In this document: in pieces, positions 6,569 to 14,045 of the stretch
How the letters are laid out: every line of letters begins with the position of its first letter
Numbering within the stretch: position 1 is the first letter of the stretch
NCBI GenBank assembly: GCA_030550225.1
Contig: JAUQPV010000035.1
Location: 1 to 14,602, forward strand
Length of the DNA: 14,602 nucleotides
DNA from: Acidobacteriota bacterium
GTDB lineage: Bacteria; Acidobacteriota; HRBIN11
Direction of reading: 5' to 3'
Position numbers and translations under genes: made by a program
Notes under the pieces: model-generated
Database searches by the model: none
What the model was told of the DNA's origin: nothing
What the model saw: only the letters and a program-made list of their open reading frames with translations

Positions 6569-6596
6569 TTGACATGATAGAAAAGTTCAGTAAAAT
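6569..6596 (+). promoter_or_regulatory. Sigma-70-type promoter of the HerA-like gene
   Basis: TTGACA at 6569-6574, 16-bp spacer, TAAAAT at 6591-6596: a full -35 match and five of six for the -10. Predicted transcription start is near 6603, giving a leader of about 20 nt with GGGAG (6610-6614) before the ATG at 6625. It also rules out the in-frame ATG at 6574, which overlaps the -35 box. Confidence 0.7.
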
Positions 6597-6624
6597 AAGA
6601 CCGCAAATTGGGAGAAGAACGGTC

Positions 6625-8262
6625 ATGAGCGGTACGTCGAGGCCCGTCGCCGTCCTGTGGGGGCGCTCGACCTTCACGGGGGCCGTCCTCAAACACGTCG
6701 CCGGGGCGACCTTCCCGCCCCTGGGGTCGATGCTGTACGCCCGATGGGCCGACGTCGAGGTCCTCGCCCGGGTCGTGTCGGCCGTCGGCGAGAATCCCTA
6801 CTTGTTCGCCTACGGCATTCAGGAGAAGCTCGCCCACCGGGCCGCCGAGGACGGGGCCGGCCTGCCCCTCGGCCGGGACATCTTCACCCTGGAGGTCCGC
6901 TATTGCTACTGTCTCCGGAGGGGTCATCCCGAGCGGCTTCCCCAGCCCCTGCCGTCGGGGACGCTCTTTTATCGGGCCGACCGGGCGACCCTGGCCCGGA
7001 TGGGCCGGGCCGGCTGGTGGGTCCTGGGCGAGTACGACGGCGTGCCCGAGCCGGTCCTGGCTCGGTCCTTCGACGCCCGGGGCTTTGGCGAGGCCGTCCA
7101 CGTCGGGGTCTTCGGCCGGTCGGGGTCGGGCAAGACGGTCTTGTCGGCGGCCCTCGTGTTTGCCCTGATGGTCCGGGGCCTGCGGGGGGTGCTGGTCCTG
7201 GACCCCCAGGGCGAATGGTCGGCCGACCGCATCCGGGGCTATCCCTTCGAACGCATCAGTGCGGCCCTGGGGTGGAATCGGCGTACGCTGACCCTGCGGG
7301 ACTTCCAGTTCGACGACCCGGCGCTCCTCCTGGACGTCTTGCGTCTCCGGGGGGTCTTGCGAGACCTGGGGTTTAAGACGGCCGAAAAGGAGGAGGCGGC
7401 CGTCCGGGCCTTAGCCGGGATGGGGGCGGGCCTCTCGGCGCTGGAGTCCTGGGAGGCCTTTGTCGGGACCCTCCGGCGGGCCCTGCGGCACATCTACGCC
7501 GACCCCGACCGGCGGGCCGAGATCGAGGACATCCTCTGTCGGCCGGGCCTCGTGACGCTACGGGGGATCCGACAGGCTTTCGAGGAGGCCGCCGGGCTCT
7601 TTCGGAAGACGCCGGGCCGCATCGCCGTCCAGGACCTTCTGGCCTCGCTGGCCCGGTCCGAGTTCTGGACCCTGCGGCTGGACCCGGCTCGGCCCGAGGA
7701 CGTCCTCCTGGCGGCGCACCTTCTGGCGGCCTTGCGGACGCAGGCCCTCGCGGCGTGGGCCCGGGGGGAGCCGGCCAACGTCCTTATCGTCATCGACGAG
7801 GCCCACTGGGTCGTCCCGCAGGAGACCCAGCCGGGGCCCCTGGGGGACGTCGTCCGGCGGGCCGTCCGGGAACTCCGGAAGGCTGGCGTGGGGTTCCTCC
7901 TGATTTCCCAGTCGGTCGCCGACACTGACAAGGAGGTCGTCCGAAACCTGGCCCACTTCTTCATCGGTCCGGGTCTCGGCCTGGGGAGCGACCCGGAGGC
8001 CCTGCGGGCGATCCTGGGTGGAGACGGCTTGGCCGTCTATGAGACTCTGCCGCCGCCGGGCTTTCAGGGCCAGTGGCCCTTCATCTCCACAGGCCGGCTG
8101 AGTCCCACGATGGGGGGTGCGAGTGCGGCCGTCATCAGCGTCCTGGCCGACTGGGAGCAGGCGTGGGCCTTTAACCGGTCGAACGGGGCCGGCGAGGCCC
8201 GTCGGTCGCGTGCTCGAGACCTGGAGGGACTTCCCCGGCTGATCCCGTTAGAGTCGACATGA
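6625..8262 (+). CDS. HerA/DUF87-type ATP-binding protein
   Basis: A 545-residue P-loop ATPase of the HerA/FtsK superfamily. Residues about 5-150 form a beta-rich N-terminal region in the position of the HAS barrel. Walker A is GRSGSGKT (164-171), followed by VLDPQGEW (191-198), typical of HerA-type proteins. Residues about 225-380 are a helical insertion. Walker B is LIVIDEAH (387-394), with LISQS (426-430) as sensor strand and a C-terminal region ending in RLIPLEST. Archaeal and some bacterial HerA act with the NurA nuclease in DNA end resection, while other DUF87 proteins serve in plasmid transfer or defence. No nurA-like gene is visible here, so the role is open. The start is set by the promoter and GGGAG (6610-6614). 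It is transcribed alone and convergent with the sigma factor gene. Confidence 0.85.
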   Translation: MSGTSRPVAVLWGRSTFTGAVLKHVAGATFPPLGSMLYARWADVEVLARVVSAVGENPYLFAYGIQEKLAHRAAEDGAGLPLGRDIFTLEVRYCYCLRRGHPERLPQPLPSGTLFYRADRATLARMGRAGWWVLGEYDGVPEPVLARSFDARGFGEAVHVGVFGRSGSGKTVLSAALVFALMVRGLRGVLVLDPQGEWSADRIRGYPFERISAALGWNRRTLTLRDFQFDDPALLLDVLRLRGVLRDLGFKTAEKEEAAVRALAGMGAGLSALESWEAFVGTLRRALRHIYADPDRRAEIEDILCRPGLVTLRGIRQAFEEAAGLFRKTPGRIAVQDLLASLARSEFWTLRLDPARPEDVLLAAHLLAALRTQALAAWARGEPANVLIVIDEAHWVVPQETQPGPLGDVVRRAVRELRKAGVGFLLISQSVADTDKEVVRNLAHFFIGPGLGLGSDPEALRAILGGDGLAVYETLPPPGFQGQWPFISTGRLSPTMGGASAAVISVLADWEQAWAFNRSNGAGEARRSRARDLEGLPRLIPLEST

Positions 8263-8285
8263 GGGAGCCATAAGGCCCCAGGCAT

Positions 8286-8353
8286 CCCACAAAGGGCAAA
8301 GAGCAAAGAGTATTGGCTCTATGCGCTTTGCTCTATGCCCTTTGCCCTGTGGG
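8286..8353. terminator. Heptamer-array hairpin between convergent genes
   Basis: The left arm has words AAAGGGC, AAAGAGC, AAAGAGT (8291-8311). The right arm has CTCTATG, CGCTTTG, CTCTATG, CCCTTTG, CCCTGTG (8317-8351). CCCACA (8286-8291) pairs with TGTGGG (8348-8353), and GGGCAAAG (8294-8301) with CTTTGCCC (8340-8347). It lies 24 bp after the HerA-type stop and contains the sigma factor stop codon (8333-8335), so it is placed to act as a bidirectional terminator. It lacks a T-run. Confidence 0.65.
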
Positions 8354-8962
8354 AGAGGGTAGGGTAGTCGTTAAAAGGGCCTTCAGCCGCTGGCGGGCCC
8401 GGTGGAGGCGGACCTTCACGTTAGATTCCGAAAGGCCCAGGACCCGGGCGACCTCCTGCGTCGACAGGCCCTCGACTTCCCGGAGGAGGTACACGGACCG
8501 GAGAGATTCGGGGAGCCGTTCGACGGCCTCCCAGAGGAGACGCCGTTCTTCGTCTTGCAGGGCCTGCTCCTCAGGTCCTGGCGAGAGGGTAAACTTCGAG
8601 AGGGCGGCCAGGTCGGGTCGCTCGTCCAGGGACACCATCGTGGCCCACCGGGTCGATTCCCGGCGGGACCGCAGGCACTCGTGAAAGAGAATCTGGTAGA
8701 GCCAGGTAATCAGACGGCTTTCGCCCCGGAACTGGTGGATCTTCTGGAGGGCGATGGTCAGGGCCTCGTGGGCGGCATCCCGCGCGAGGTCCGGCTGGCG
8801 GCACATCCGATAGGCCAGGTGGTAAACGCGGGGGAGGTAGAGTTCGATGAATCGCTGGACGGCCGCCGGTTCGTGGGCCTGCAGGTCTTCCAGGGCCTCT
8901 TCAAGGGCCGGAGGCGACTCGGCGATGGTGTCCCTGTCGGACGGCTTTTGAGGGGTCGGCAT
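8333..8962 (-). CDS. ECF-type RNA polymerase sigma factor
   Basis: A 209-residue sigma-70 family protein with region 2 and region 4 only, the extracytoplasmic-function layout. An acidic N-terminal extension (1-33) is followed by sigma2 (about 37-105), with the FRGESRLITWLYQI core-binding and -10-melting segment (78-91). A linker containing SPGPEE and sigma4 (about 142-196) follow; the helix-turn-helix reads STQEVARVLGLSESNVKVRL. No anti-sigma gene is adjacent: the neighbours are the convergent HerA-type gene and the divergent nuoG. Control is therefore distant or transcriptional. The last nine residues (PSPTGQRA and the stop) are encoded by the heptamer array, so the C-terminal tail may be repeat-derived. 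The regulon is unknown. Confidence 0.92.
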   Translation of the reverse strand: MPTPQKPSDRDTIAESPPALEEALEDLQAHEPAAVQRFIELYLPRVYHLAYRMCRQPDLARDAAHEALTIALQKIHQFRGESRLITWLYQILFHECLRSRRESTRWATMVSLDERPDLAALSKFTLSPGPEEQALQDEERRLLWEAVERLPESLRSVYLLREVEGLSTQEVARVLGLSESNVKVRLHRARQRLKALLTTTLPSPTGQRA

Positions 8963-8997
8963 GGGGCGTCTTCCGGATAGAGGGGGTCATTCATTTG

Positions 8998-9026
8998 ATT
9001 ATGACACGGCGCCGGGAATAAGCCAA
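8998..9026 (-). promoter_or_regulatory. Promoter candidate for the ECF sigma gene
   Basis: On the minus strand TTGGCT (complement of 9021-9026), 17-bp spacer, CATAAT (complement of 8998-9003). Transcription would start near 8990, about 28 nt before the ATG at 8962. It resembles a housekeeping promoter rather than an ECF autoregulatory one. Confidence 0.5.
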
Positions 9027-9085
9027 GGGGATTGCGGATCCACCCACCCAAATGGATAGTGGTCAAGGAACGACTGATCTCTCGG

Positions 9086-9204
9086 AACGCCGGGAGTCAT
9101 CCCGGCGTTTCCCTCTCCCGGCGCCGCCGGTGACGGCGGCATCCCAGACCCAGACGCCAGCAGTAATGCTGGCGTCTTCCTTCAGAGCCGGCAGTGATGC
9201 CAGC
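9086..9204. repeat. Cluster of four small hairpins with AGTNAT loop
   Basis: Perfect 9-bp stem AACGCCGGG/CCCGGCGTT (9086-9109), loop AGTCAT. 7-bp stem GCCGCCG/CGGCGGC (9123-9140), loop GTGA. Perfect 10-bp stem AGACGCCAGC/GCTGGCGTCT (9152-9177), loop AGTAAT. 6-bp stem GCCGGC/GCCAGC with one mismatch (9187-9204), loop AGTGAT. Three of the four share the loop AGTNAT and a GACGCC stem, so they look like copies of one small palindromic (REP-like) element. A further copy is at 14046-14069. The cluster sits between the divergent sigma and nuoG promoters. Confidence 0.75.
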
Positions 9205-9253
9205 GTCAGTCCCGTGGGGATCACTACCCAAAAATGAAACAGTCCCGGCCTTA

Positions 9254-9282
9254 TTGCCCCATCGCCTTACTGCCTTTATCAT
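9254..9282 (+). promoter_or_regulatory. Promoter candidate for nuoG
   Basis: TTGCCC (9254-9259), 17-bp spacer, TATCAT (9277-9282): four and five of six consensus matches. It would leave a leader of roughly 130 nt. A second promoter cannot be excluded. Confidence 0.4.
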
Positions 9283-9419
9283 CTTAGGGTCTTGTATCCG
9301 GGTCTCGATCGAAACCCTCTTCTTACGAGATAGGGTAGGGCGAGGGTCCTGGCATCGGGCCTTTCGCCGCCGCTATTCCTACCCGACACTACTGAAGGAG
9401 CCAGCTTGCGAGGCCGAAG

Positions 9420-11069
9420 ATGGAGGCACCCAAGAAGGTCACGATCACGCTCGACGGCCGGACCATCGAGGCGACTGAGGGCCTGACGGTCATTCAGGTC
9501 GCGGACCAGGTCGGCATCCCGATTCCCCGTTACTGCTATCATCCGGGCCTGAGCATCGTCGGCAACTGCCGTATCTGTCTCGTCAAGGTCGAGAAGATTC
9601 CGAGGCTTGTCCCGGCCTGTGCGACGCCCGTTCAGGACGGCATGGTCGTCTATACGAACACGGATGACGTCGTCGAGGCGCGGCGGTCTGTCTTGGAGTT
9701 TTTGCTCTTGAATCATCCGGTCGACTGTCCGGTATGCGACCGCTCCGGGGAATGCTACCTCCAAGACTATTACATGCAGTTTGGCCTATATCGGAAGCGG
9801 CGCTTTGCTCCGCGCCTTCACAAGGCGAAGGCGAAGCCCATCGGGCCCTACGTGATCTTAGATCAGGAGCGGTGCATCCTGTGCACCCGCTGTATCCGGG
9901 TCTGCGAGGAAGTCGCCAAGAAGCCCCAGCTGGGCCTCTTCCAGCGGGGCAACCGGACGGTCCTGGACGTGTTCCCGGGCCAGTCGCTCGACCACGACTA
10001 CTCGGGATGCACCGTGGACGTCTGTCCCGTCGGGGCCCTCCTGGACCGGGACTTCCGGTTTAAGGCCCGCGTGTGGTTCCTGAAGCGGACCCGCTCCGTC
10101 TGCCCCGGCTGTAGCACGGGTTGCAACATTTACATCGACTGGAATGAGGACAAGCCCTACCTGGCGCAGGGCCAGCGGGTCTTTCGGCTGAAGCCCCGTT
10201 ATAATCCCGACGTGAACCGTTACTGGATGTGCGACTACGGCCGATACGGTTACAAGTTCATCGACCAGGACCGCATCCCCCGGCCCTACCGGCAGACGGA
10301 CGGCCAGCGCCAGCCCATCGAGTGGTCGGAAGCCCTCGAACGCATCCGGGCTCATGTGGAGACGACGCTCCGGGAGGTCGGCCCCTCGGGGATAGCCGTC
10401 TTGCTGTCACCTCATCTCTCGACGGAAGAGCTCTATCTCGGGTGGAAGCTCTTTGCCGAGGCCCTTGGCGTCCGGGACATCCATTACGAGATGCCGACCC
10501 GGAATCCCAAGGCCGACGATTTTCTCATCCGGGCCGAGAAGTTCCCGAACGCCGCCGGGGCCCGACTGTTGGGCATCGGGTCCGACGGCTCGGCCCGGGC
10601 CATCCTGGAGAATGCCGCTCAGGGCCGATACCGTCTCCTGTGGCTCGTCGGGCAGAATCCGGTCCGTTGCTACGGCGCCGAGCTGTTCCAGGCCGTCGTC
10701 CGGCAGACGCCCTGGGTCGTCCTGCAGACGGTCAACTGGACGGAGAGCACCTCGCTGGCCCATTGGATCCTGCCTGCCGCGCCGTTTGCCGAGAAGGAGG
10801 GGACTTTCGTCAACGCCCAGTATCGCATCCAGCGTTTCTGGCCCGCCGTCCGACCTTACAGGGAGGCCCGGCCCGACTGGGTCATCTTTCAAGACGTGGC
10901 CCGGGCGTTGGGTCTGACGGGATGGAATTACACGCGGGCGGAGGATATCTTTTACGAGATGACCCGCCGATTCCCGGTCTTTCAGGGTCTCGACTATGCG
11001 ACCATCGGCGACCGGGGCGTCGTCCTGCAGGTCGAGCGGGCCGGGGTGCTCGTCAACGCCGGGACTTAA
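9420..11069 (+). CDS. nuoG: NADH-quinone oxidoreductase subunit G (short form)
   Basis: The 549-residue iron-sulfur subunit of the peripheral arm of respiratory complex I, carrying electrons from NADH towards the quinone site. Ligands visible, with cluster assignment by family knowledge: [2Fe-2S] C39, C50, C53, C67; His-Cys3 [4Fe-4S] H99, C103, C106, C112; [4Fe-4S] C152, C155, C158 with C202 of CPVGAL; and the extra N7-type set C228, C231, C235, C271. A reduced molybdopterin-oxidoreductase-like domain fills about 285-549. It lacks the C-terminal part seen in the roughly 780-910-residue homologues. The start is supported by GAGG (9410-9413), 6 nt before ATG. Unusually it stands alone: no other nuo gene adjoins it. 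A related NAD-linked hydrogenase or formate dehydrogenase iron-sulfur subunit is the main alternative. Confidence 0.85.
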   Translation: MEAPKKVTITLDGRTIEATEGLTVIQVADQVGIPIPRYCYHPGLSIVGNCRICLVKVEKIPRLVPACATPVQDGMVVYTNTDDVVEARRSVLEFLLLNHPVDCPVCDRSGECYLQDYYMQFGLYRKRRFAPRLHKAKAKPIGPYVILDQERCILCTRCIRVCEEVAKKPQLGLFQRGNRTVLDVFPGQSLDHDYSGCTVDVCPVGALLDRDFRFKARVWFLKRTRSVCPGCSTGCNIYIDWNEDKPYLAQGQRVFRLKPRYNPDVNRYWMCDYGRYGYKFIDQDRIPRPYRQTDGQRQPIEWSEALERIRAHVETTLREVGPSGIAVLLSPHLSTEELYLGWKLFAEALGVRDIHYEMPTRNPKADDFLIRAEKFPNAAGARLLGIGSDGSARAILENAAQGRYRLLWLVGQNPVRCYGAELFQAVVRQTPWVVLQTVNWTESTSLAHWILPAAPFAEKEGTFVNAQYRIQRFWPAVRPYREARPDWVIFQDVARALGLTGWNYTRAEDIFYEMTRRFPVFQGLDYATIGDRGVVLQVERAGVLVNAGT

Positions 11070-11077
11070 GGCCGGCC

Positions 11078-11125
11078 ATTCGGGAATTCGGCAGTCCGGT
11101 CATTTGGGAATTCGGCAATTCGGCA
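11078..11125. repeat. Octamer array after nuoG, left arm
   Basis: Six phased 8-bp words: ATTCGGGA, ATTCGGCA, GTCCGGTC, ATTTGGGA, ATTCGGCA, ATTCGGCA. It starts 8 bp after the nuoG stop. Positions 11079-11095 are the exact 17-bp reverse complement of 11301-11317. Confidence 0.85.
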
Positions 11126-11279
11126 GGGCCGTTCGGCGGCAGACGTAGAAGGCAAGGGAGCATGGAGCGTTCCAAGTCCCCACGTCTTCCTGAAGTTTTC
11201 TTGACTCTTCGCCTTCTCTGGTCGCCGGCCGCCGGCTCCGGCCTCAAGGACTCATCCCCTCCCCCGCCGGCCTCCAATG

Positions 11280-11327
11280 CCCGAGTTCCCGAACTCCCGA
11301 ACTGCCGAATTCCCGAACTCCCGAATC
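11280..11327. repeat. Octamer array before mutS2, right arm
   Basis: Six phased 8-bp words: CCCGAGTT, CCCGAACT, CCCGAACT, GCCGAATT, CCCGAACT, CCCGAATC. It is inverted relative to 11078-11125 and ends 7 bp before the likely GTG start of mutS2, so the stem could cover the ribosome-binding region. Confidence 0.85.
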
Positions 11328-11334
11328 GGTTCTC

Positions 11335-13758
11335 GTGAGCATAGAAACCGAGGCTGTTCGACTTACCGTGCTTTCGAAGCCCATCCTGGCATGTCCAAAC
11401 TGGACGTATCGGAGTCTTGAGTACCGGGCCGTCCTTCGGCACATCGCCGGCTGGGCCGGCTTCTACGGACGGCGGTACCTGCGGCGGCTTCGCCCCCTGG
11501 CTGACTGGCGGCGCATCCGCCGACGGCAGGTCGTCCTTGAGGAAATCCTGCGGACGTACGAACGGGCGGGCCGGCCGTCCCTGCGGTTCCTGCCCGACCT
11601 ACGGGCGATCGTCCGTACGGTCCGCCTGGAGGGGGCTTGCCTGACGCCGGAGGAGCTCTGGACGGCCGTCGCCTTCTTCGACCAGGTGGACGCCCTCGTA
11701 AGGGCATTTTGGCCCTACCGGGCCGAGATGCCCCATGTCGCCCGTTGGCTGGCGGACTTTCCCACGATGACCGAATTCCGGTCTCGGGTCCGGTCTGTCC
11801 TGACGCCCAGCGGTGAGGTCCTCGAGACGGCTACACCGGAGCTCCAGCGTATCTCGCGGTCCTGGCGTCAGCTCCGGGAGCAGATCGAACACCGCCTGAA
11901 GGCCCTCATCGGGAAGCCCGACTACGCGTCGGCCATCCAGGAGCCCATCCTTACTCAGCGGGATCACCGATGGGTCCTCCTCGTGAAGGCGGACCAGCAG
12001 CATCGAATCCCGGGCATCGTCCTGGGGATGTCCGGCAGTGGTGCCTCCGTATATTTGGAACCCCTGGAGGTCGTCGAACTCAACAACCGGTATGTCCTCT
12101 TGGAGGAGGAACGCCGGGCCGAGGTCCAGCGCGTCCTCCGCCACCTCACGGACGACCTGCGGGCCGTCTCGGACTGGCCCCGGCTGTTCCGGCGACTGGC
12201 CCGTCTGGATGCCCTCCTGGCGATGGCCGCCTACGCGCAGGCTTACGAGGCGACGGTCCCCCGTGTGGAGGACGCCGAGCGACTCGTCCTCGACCAGGCC
12301 CGCCACCCCTTGTTGGCCATCCAGGCCCGGACCCGCCGACAGACGGTCGTCCCCCTGGACCTGGAGATGGACGACCGGGCCAAGGTCCTCATCATCACGG
12401 GTCCCAACGCCGGCGGCAAGACCGTCGCCCTCAAGACGGTCGGTCTGATCGTCCTGATGGTCCAGGCCGGTCTACCCATCCCGGCCGGGGCGGGGACCCG
12501 CCTGCCGTGCTTTTCCCACGTGATGGCCGACATCGGCGACCAGCAAGACCTGGCGCAGAATCTGAGCACCTTTGCGTCCCACGTGCGACGTCTGATCCCC
12601 ATGCTGACGACGCCTGTCCGGCGGGGCCTATTCCTCATCGACGAGCTCGGCACGGGGACCGACCCGGTGGAGGGAGCAGCCCTCGGGATGGCCGTCTTGA
12701 GGCATCTCCGGAATCAGCCTGGCAAGGTCCTGGTCGTCACCCACCTGACTTCCATCAAGCTGATGGCTCTCCAAGAGGCCGGCGTTATCACGGCGTCTAT
12801 GGAGTTTGCCCCGGAGACCCTGGCGCCGACGTTCCGCCTGATCCCGCACGCTTTCGGCGCCAGTCACGCCCTGGACATCGCTCGGCGATACGGCTTGCCG
12901 GAGGCCATCCTCGAAGAGGCCTATCGGGCCTTGGACCCGTCCCACCTCCAATGGATGGAGCTGGTCCGCCGTCTCGAGGAGACCCAACACGCCGTCGAGG
13001 AACAGCGGGCCGCCGTCGAGCGGGAACGACAAGAACAGGCCCGACGCTATCAGGCCCTCCTCCAGCAGTTGGAGCAGACTCGGGCCGCCCTGACGCAGGA
13101 GTGGCAGGCCTGGAAACAGCGGGTTCAGCGGTGGTGGGAGGAGCGTCAACAGGAATGGCTGGCGTTCTTCCACGAGGTCCAGGACCCAGCCGTCCGGCAG
13201 GCCCTTCGGGAACGGTTCCAAGCGGTCCGACGTCAGTTCCTTCAGGAAGAAGCCGACGTCCTCCGACCGCCCCCGACCCTGGCGGCCGGACGGCCGGCCG
13301 ACTGGTCCGCCGGCATGGCCGTCCGCCTTCGGAATGCTTCGACGACGGGCACGCTGGAGACTGTGGACTCCGAACGGGCCGTGGCCGTCGTGCGCTTCCG
13401 AGACAAACGGCTCCAGGTCCCCCTCTCGTGGCTGGAGCCGGACCCGGGCGGCTCGGCATCGCCGGCCGTCCCGACGCCGGAAGACGTGAACCGACTGGCG
13501 ACGGCATCGCCGGCCGACCGAGAAGTCTACCTGCTGGGCCTCCACGTGCCGGACGCCCTGGACCGCCTGGACCAGGCCCTGGACCGAGCCTATCGTCAGG
13601 GTCTCCAACGCCTGCGGGTTATTCACGGCTACCGACCGGGCCGGCTCAAGCAGGCCGTCCTGGAGCATCTACGGCATCATCCGATGGTCGAACGCGTCGA
13701 ACCGGCTCCGCCCCAAGAAGGCGGCCCGGGGGCGACCATCGTGTTTTTAAGGCAGTAG
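11335..13758 (+). CDS. mutS2: Endonuclease MutS2 (Smr-domain MutS family ATPase)
   Basis: 807 residues, the usual MutS2 size. MutS2 binds branched DNA and suppresses recombination; in some bacteria it acts on stalled ribosomes. Order: MutS core and clamp (about 23-340); ATPase with Walker A GPNAGGKT (356-363), STFASH signature (411-416) and Walker B LFLIDELGTGTDP (432-444); a long Gln/Arg/Glu coiled coil (about 538-645); KOW-like linker (about 655-702); C-terminal Smr domain (about 730-807). In Smr the usual LDLRG/LDLHG motif reads LGLHV (734-738) and the usual HGxGxG reads HGYRPG (764-769), so nuclease activity may be altered. The start is uncertain: GTG at 11335 lacks a Shine-Dalgarno, and GTG at 11368 is an alternative. 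The stop codon is part of an octamer array. Confidence 0.93.
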   Translation: MSIETEAVRLTVLSKPILACPNWTYRSLEYRAVLRHIAGWAGFYGRRYLRRLRPLADWRRIRRRQVVLEEILRTYERAGRPSLRFLPDLRAIVRTVRLEGACLTPEELWTAVAFFDQVDALVRAFWPYRAEMPHVARWLADFPTMTEFRSRVRSVLTPSGEVLETATPELQRISRSWRQLREQIEHRLKALIGKPDYASAIQEPILTQRDHRWVLLVKADQQHRIPGIVLGMSGSGASVYLEPLEVVELNNRYVLLEEERRAEVQRVLRHLTDDLRAVSDWPRLFRRLARLDALLAMAAYAQAYEATVPRVEDAERLVLDQARHPLLAIQARTRRQTVVPLDLEMDDRAKVLIITGPNAGGKTVALKTVGLIVLMVQAGLPIPAGAGTRLPCFSHVMADIGDQQDLAQNLSTFASHVRRLIPMLTTPVRRGLFLIDELGTGTDPVEGAALGMAVLRHLRNQPGKVLVVTHLTSIKLMALQEAGVITASMEFAPETLAPTFRLIPHAFGASHALDIARRYGLPEAILEEAYRALDPSHLQWMELVRRLEETQHAVEEQRAAVERERQEQARRYQALLQQLEQTRAALTQEWQAWKQRVQRWWEERQQEWLAFFHEVQDPAVRQALRERFQAVRRQFLQEEADVLRPPPTLAAGRPADWSAGMAVRLRNASTTGTLETVDSERAVAVVRFRDKRLQVPLSWLEPDPGGSASPAVPTPEDVNRLATASPADREVYLLGLHVPDALDRLDQALDRAYRQGLQRLRVIHGYRPGRLKQAVLEHLRHHPMVERVEPAPPQEGGPGATIVFLRQ

Positions 13759-13790
13759 GGCAATGCGGCAGTTCGGCAATTCGGCGGGAG
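13751..13790. repeat. Octamer array covering the mutS2 stop codon
   Basis: Five phased 8-bp words: GGCAGTAG, GGCAATGC, GGCAGTTC, GGCAATTC, GGCGGGAG. The first contains the mutS2 TAG. The motif TTCGGCAATTCGGC (13772-13785) also occurs at 11111-11124, so mutS2 is flanked by direct copies of it. Confidence 0.75.
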
Positions 13791-13791
13791 C

Positions 13792-14031
13792 GCAGACGTC
13801 CCCGTCTGCAGGAACGCAGACGTCCCCGTCTGCAGGAACGCAGACGTCCGCGTCTGCAGGAGCGCAGACGTCCCCGTCTGCAGGAGCGCAGACGTCCGCG
13901 TCTGCAGGAGCGCAGACGTCCCCGTCTGCAGGAGCGCAGACGTCCCCGTCTGCGGGAGCGCAGACGTCCCCGTCTGCGGGAGCGCAGACGTCCCCGTCTG
14001 CAGGAGCGCAGACGTCTCGCCTGCGGGAGAT
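13792..14031 (+). repeat. Ten-unit tandem array of a 24-bp palindromic repeat
   Basis: Ten units at an exact 24-bp period (starts 13792, 13816, 13840 and so on to 14008; the last is degenerate). The core is the palindrome GCAGACGTCCCCGTCTGC, followed by a 6-bp linker AGGAGC or AGGAAC. Units 3 and 5 have GTCCGCGTC. Each unit can fold on itself, or with the next through GTCTGC/GCAGAC. There are no unique spacers, so it is not CRISPR. A reverse-complement array lies at 14452-14594. Confidence 0.95.
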
Positions 14032-14045
14032 AAGGAGTCGGTCGG

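Noticed and set aside
6574..6624. Upstream ATG for the HerA-type protein
   Set aside because: It overlaps the -35 box of the TTGACA-16-TAAAAT promoter, and the 6625 ATG has its own Shine-Dalgarno.
9194..9478. Small open frame overlapping the hairpin cluster and the nuoG start
   Set aside because: No domain, and it overlaps the well-supported nuoG start in another frame.
11970..14033. A 687-codon open frame overlapping mutS2 on the same strand
   Set aside because: It is an alternative frame of mutS2 in GC-rich DNA. Its translation is Pro/Arg/Gly-rich with no domain, and it runs into the 24-bp array, while the mutS2 frame has all family motifs.
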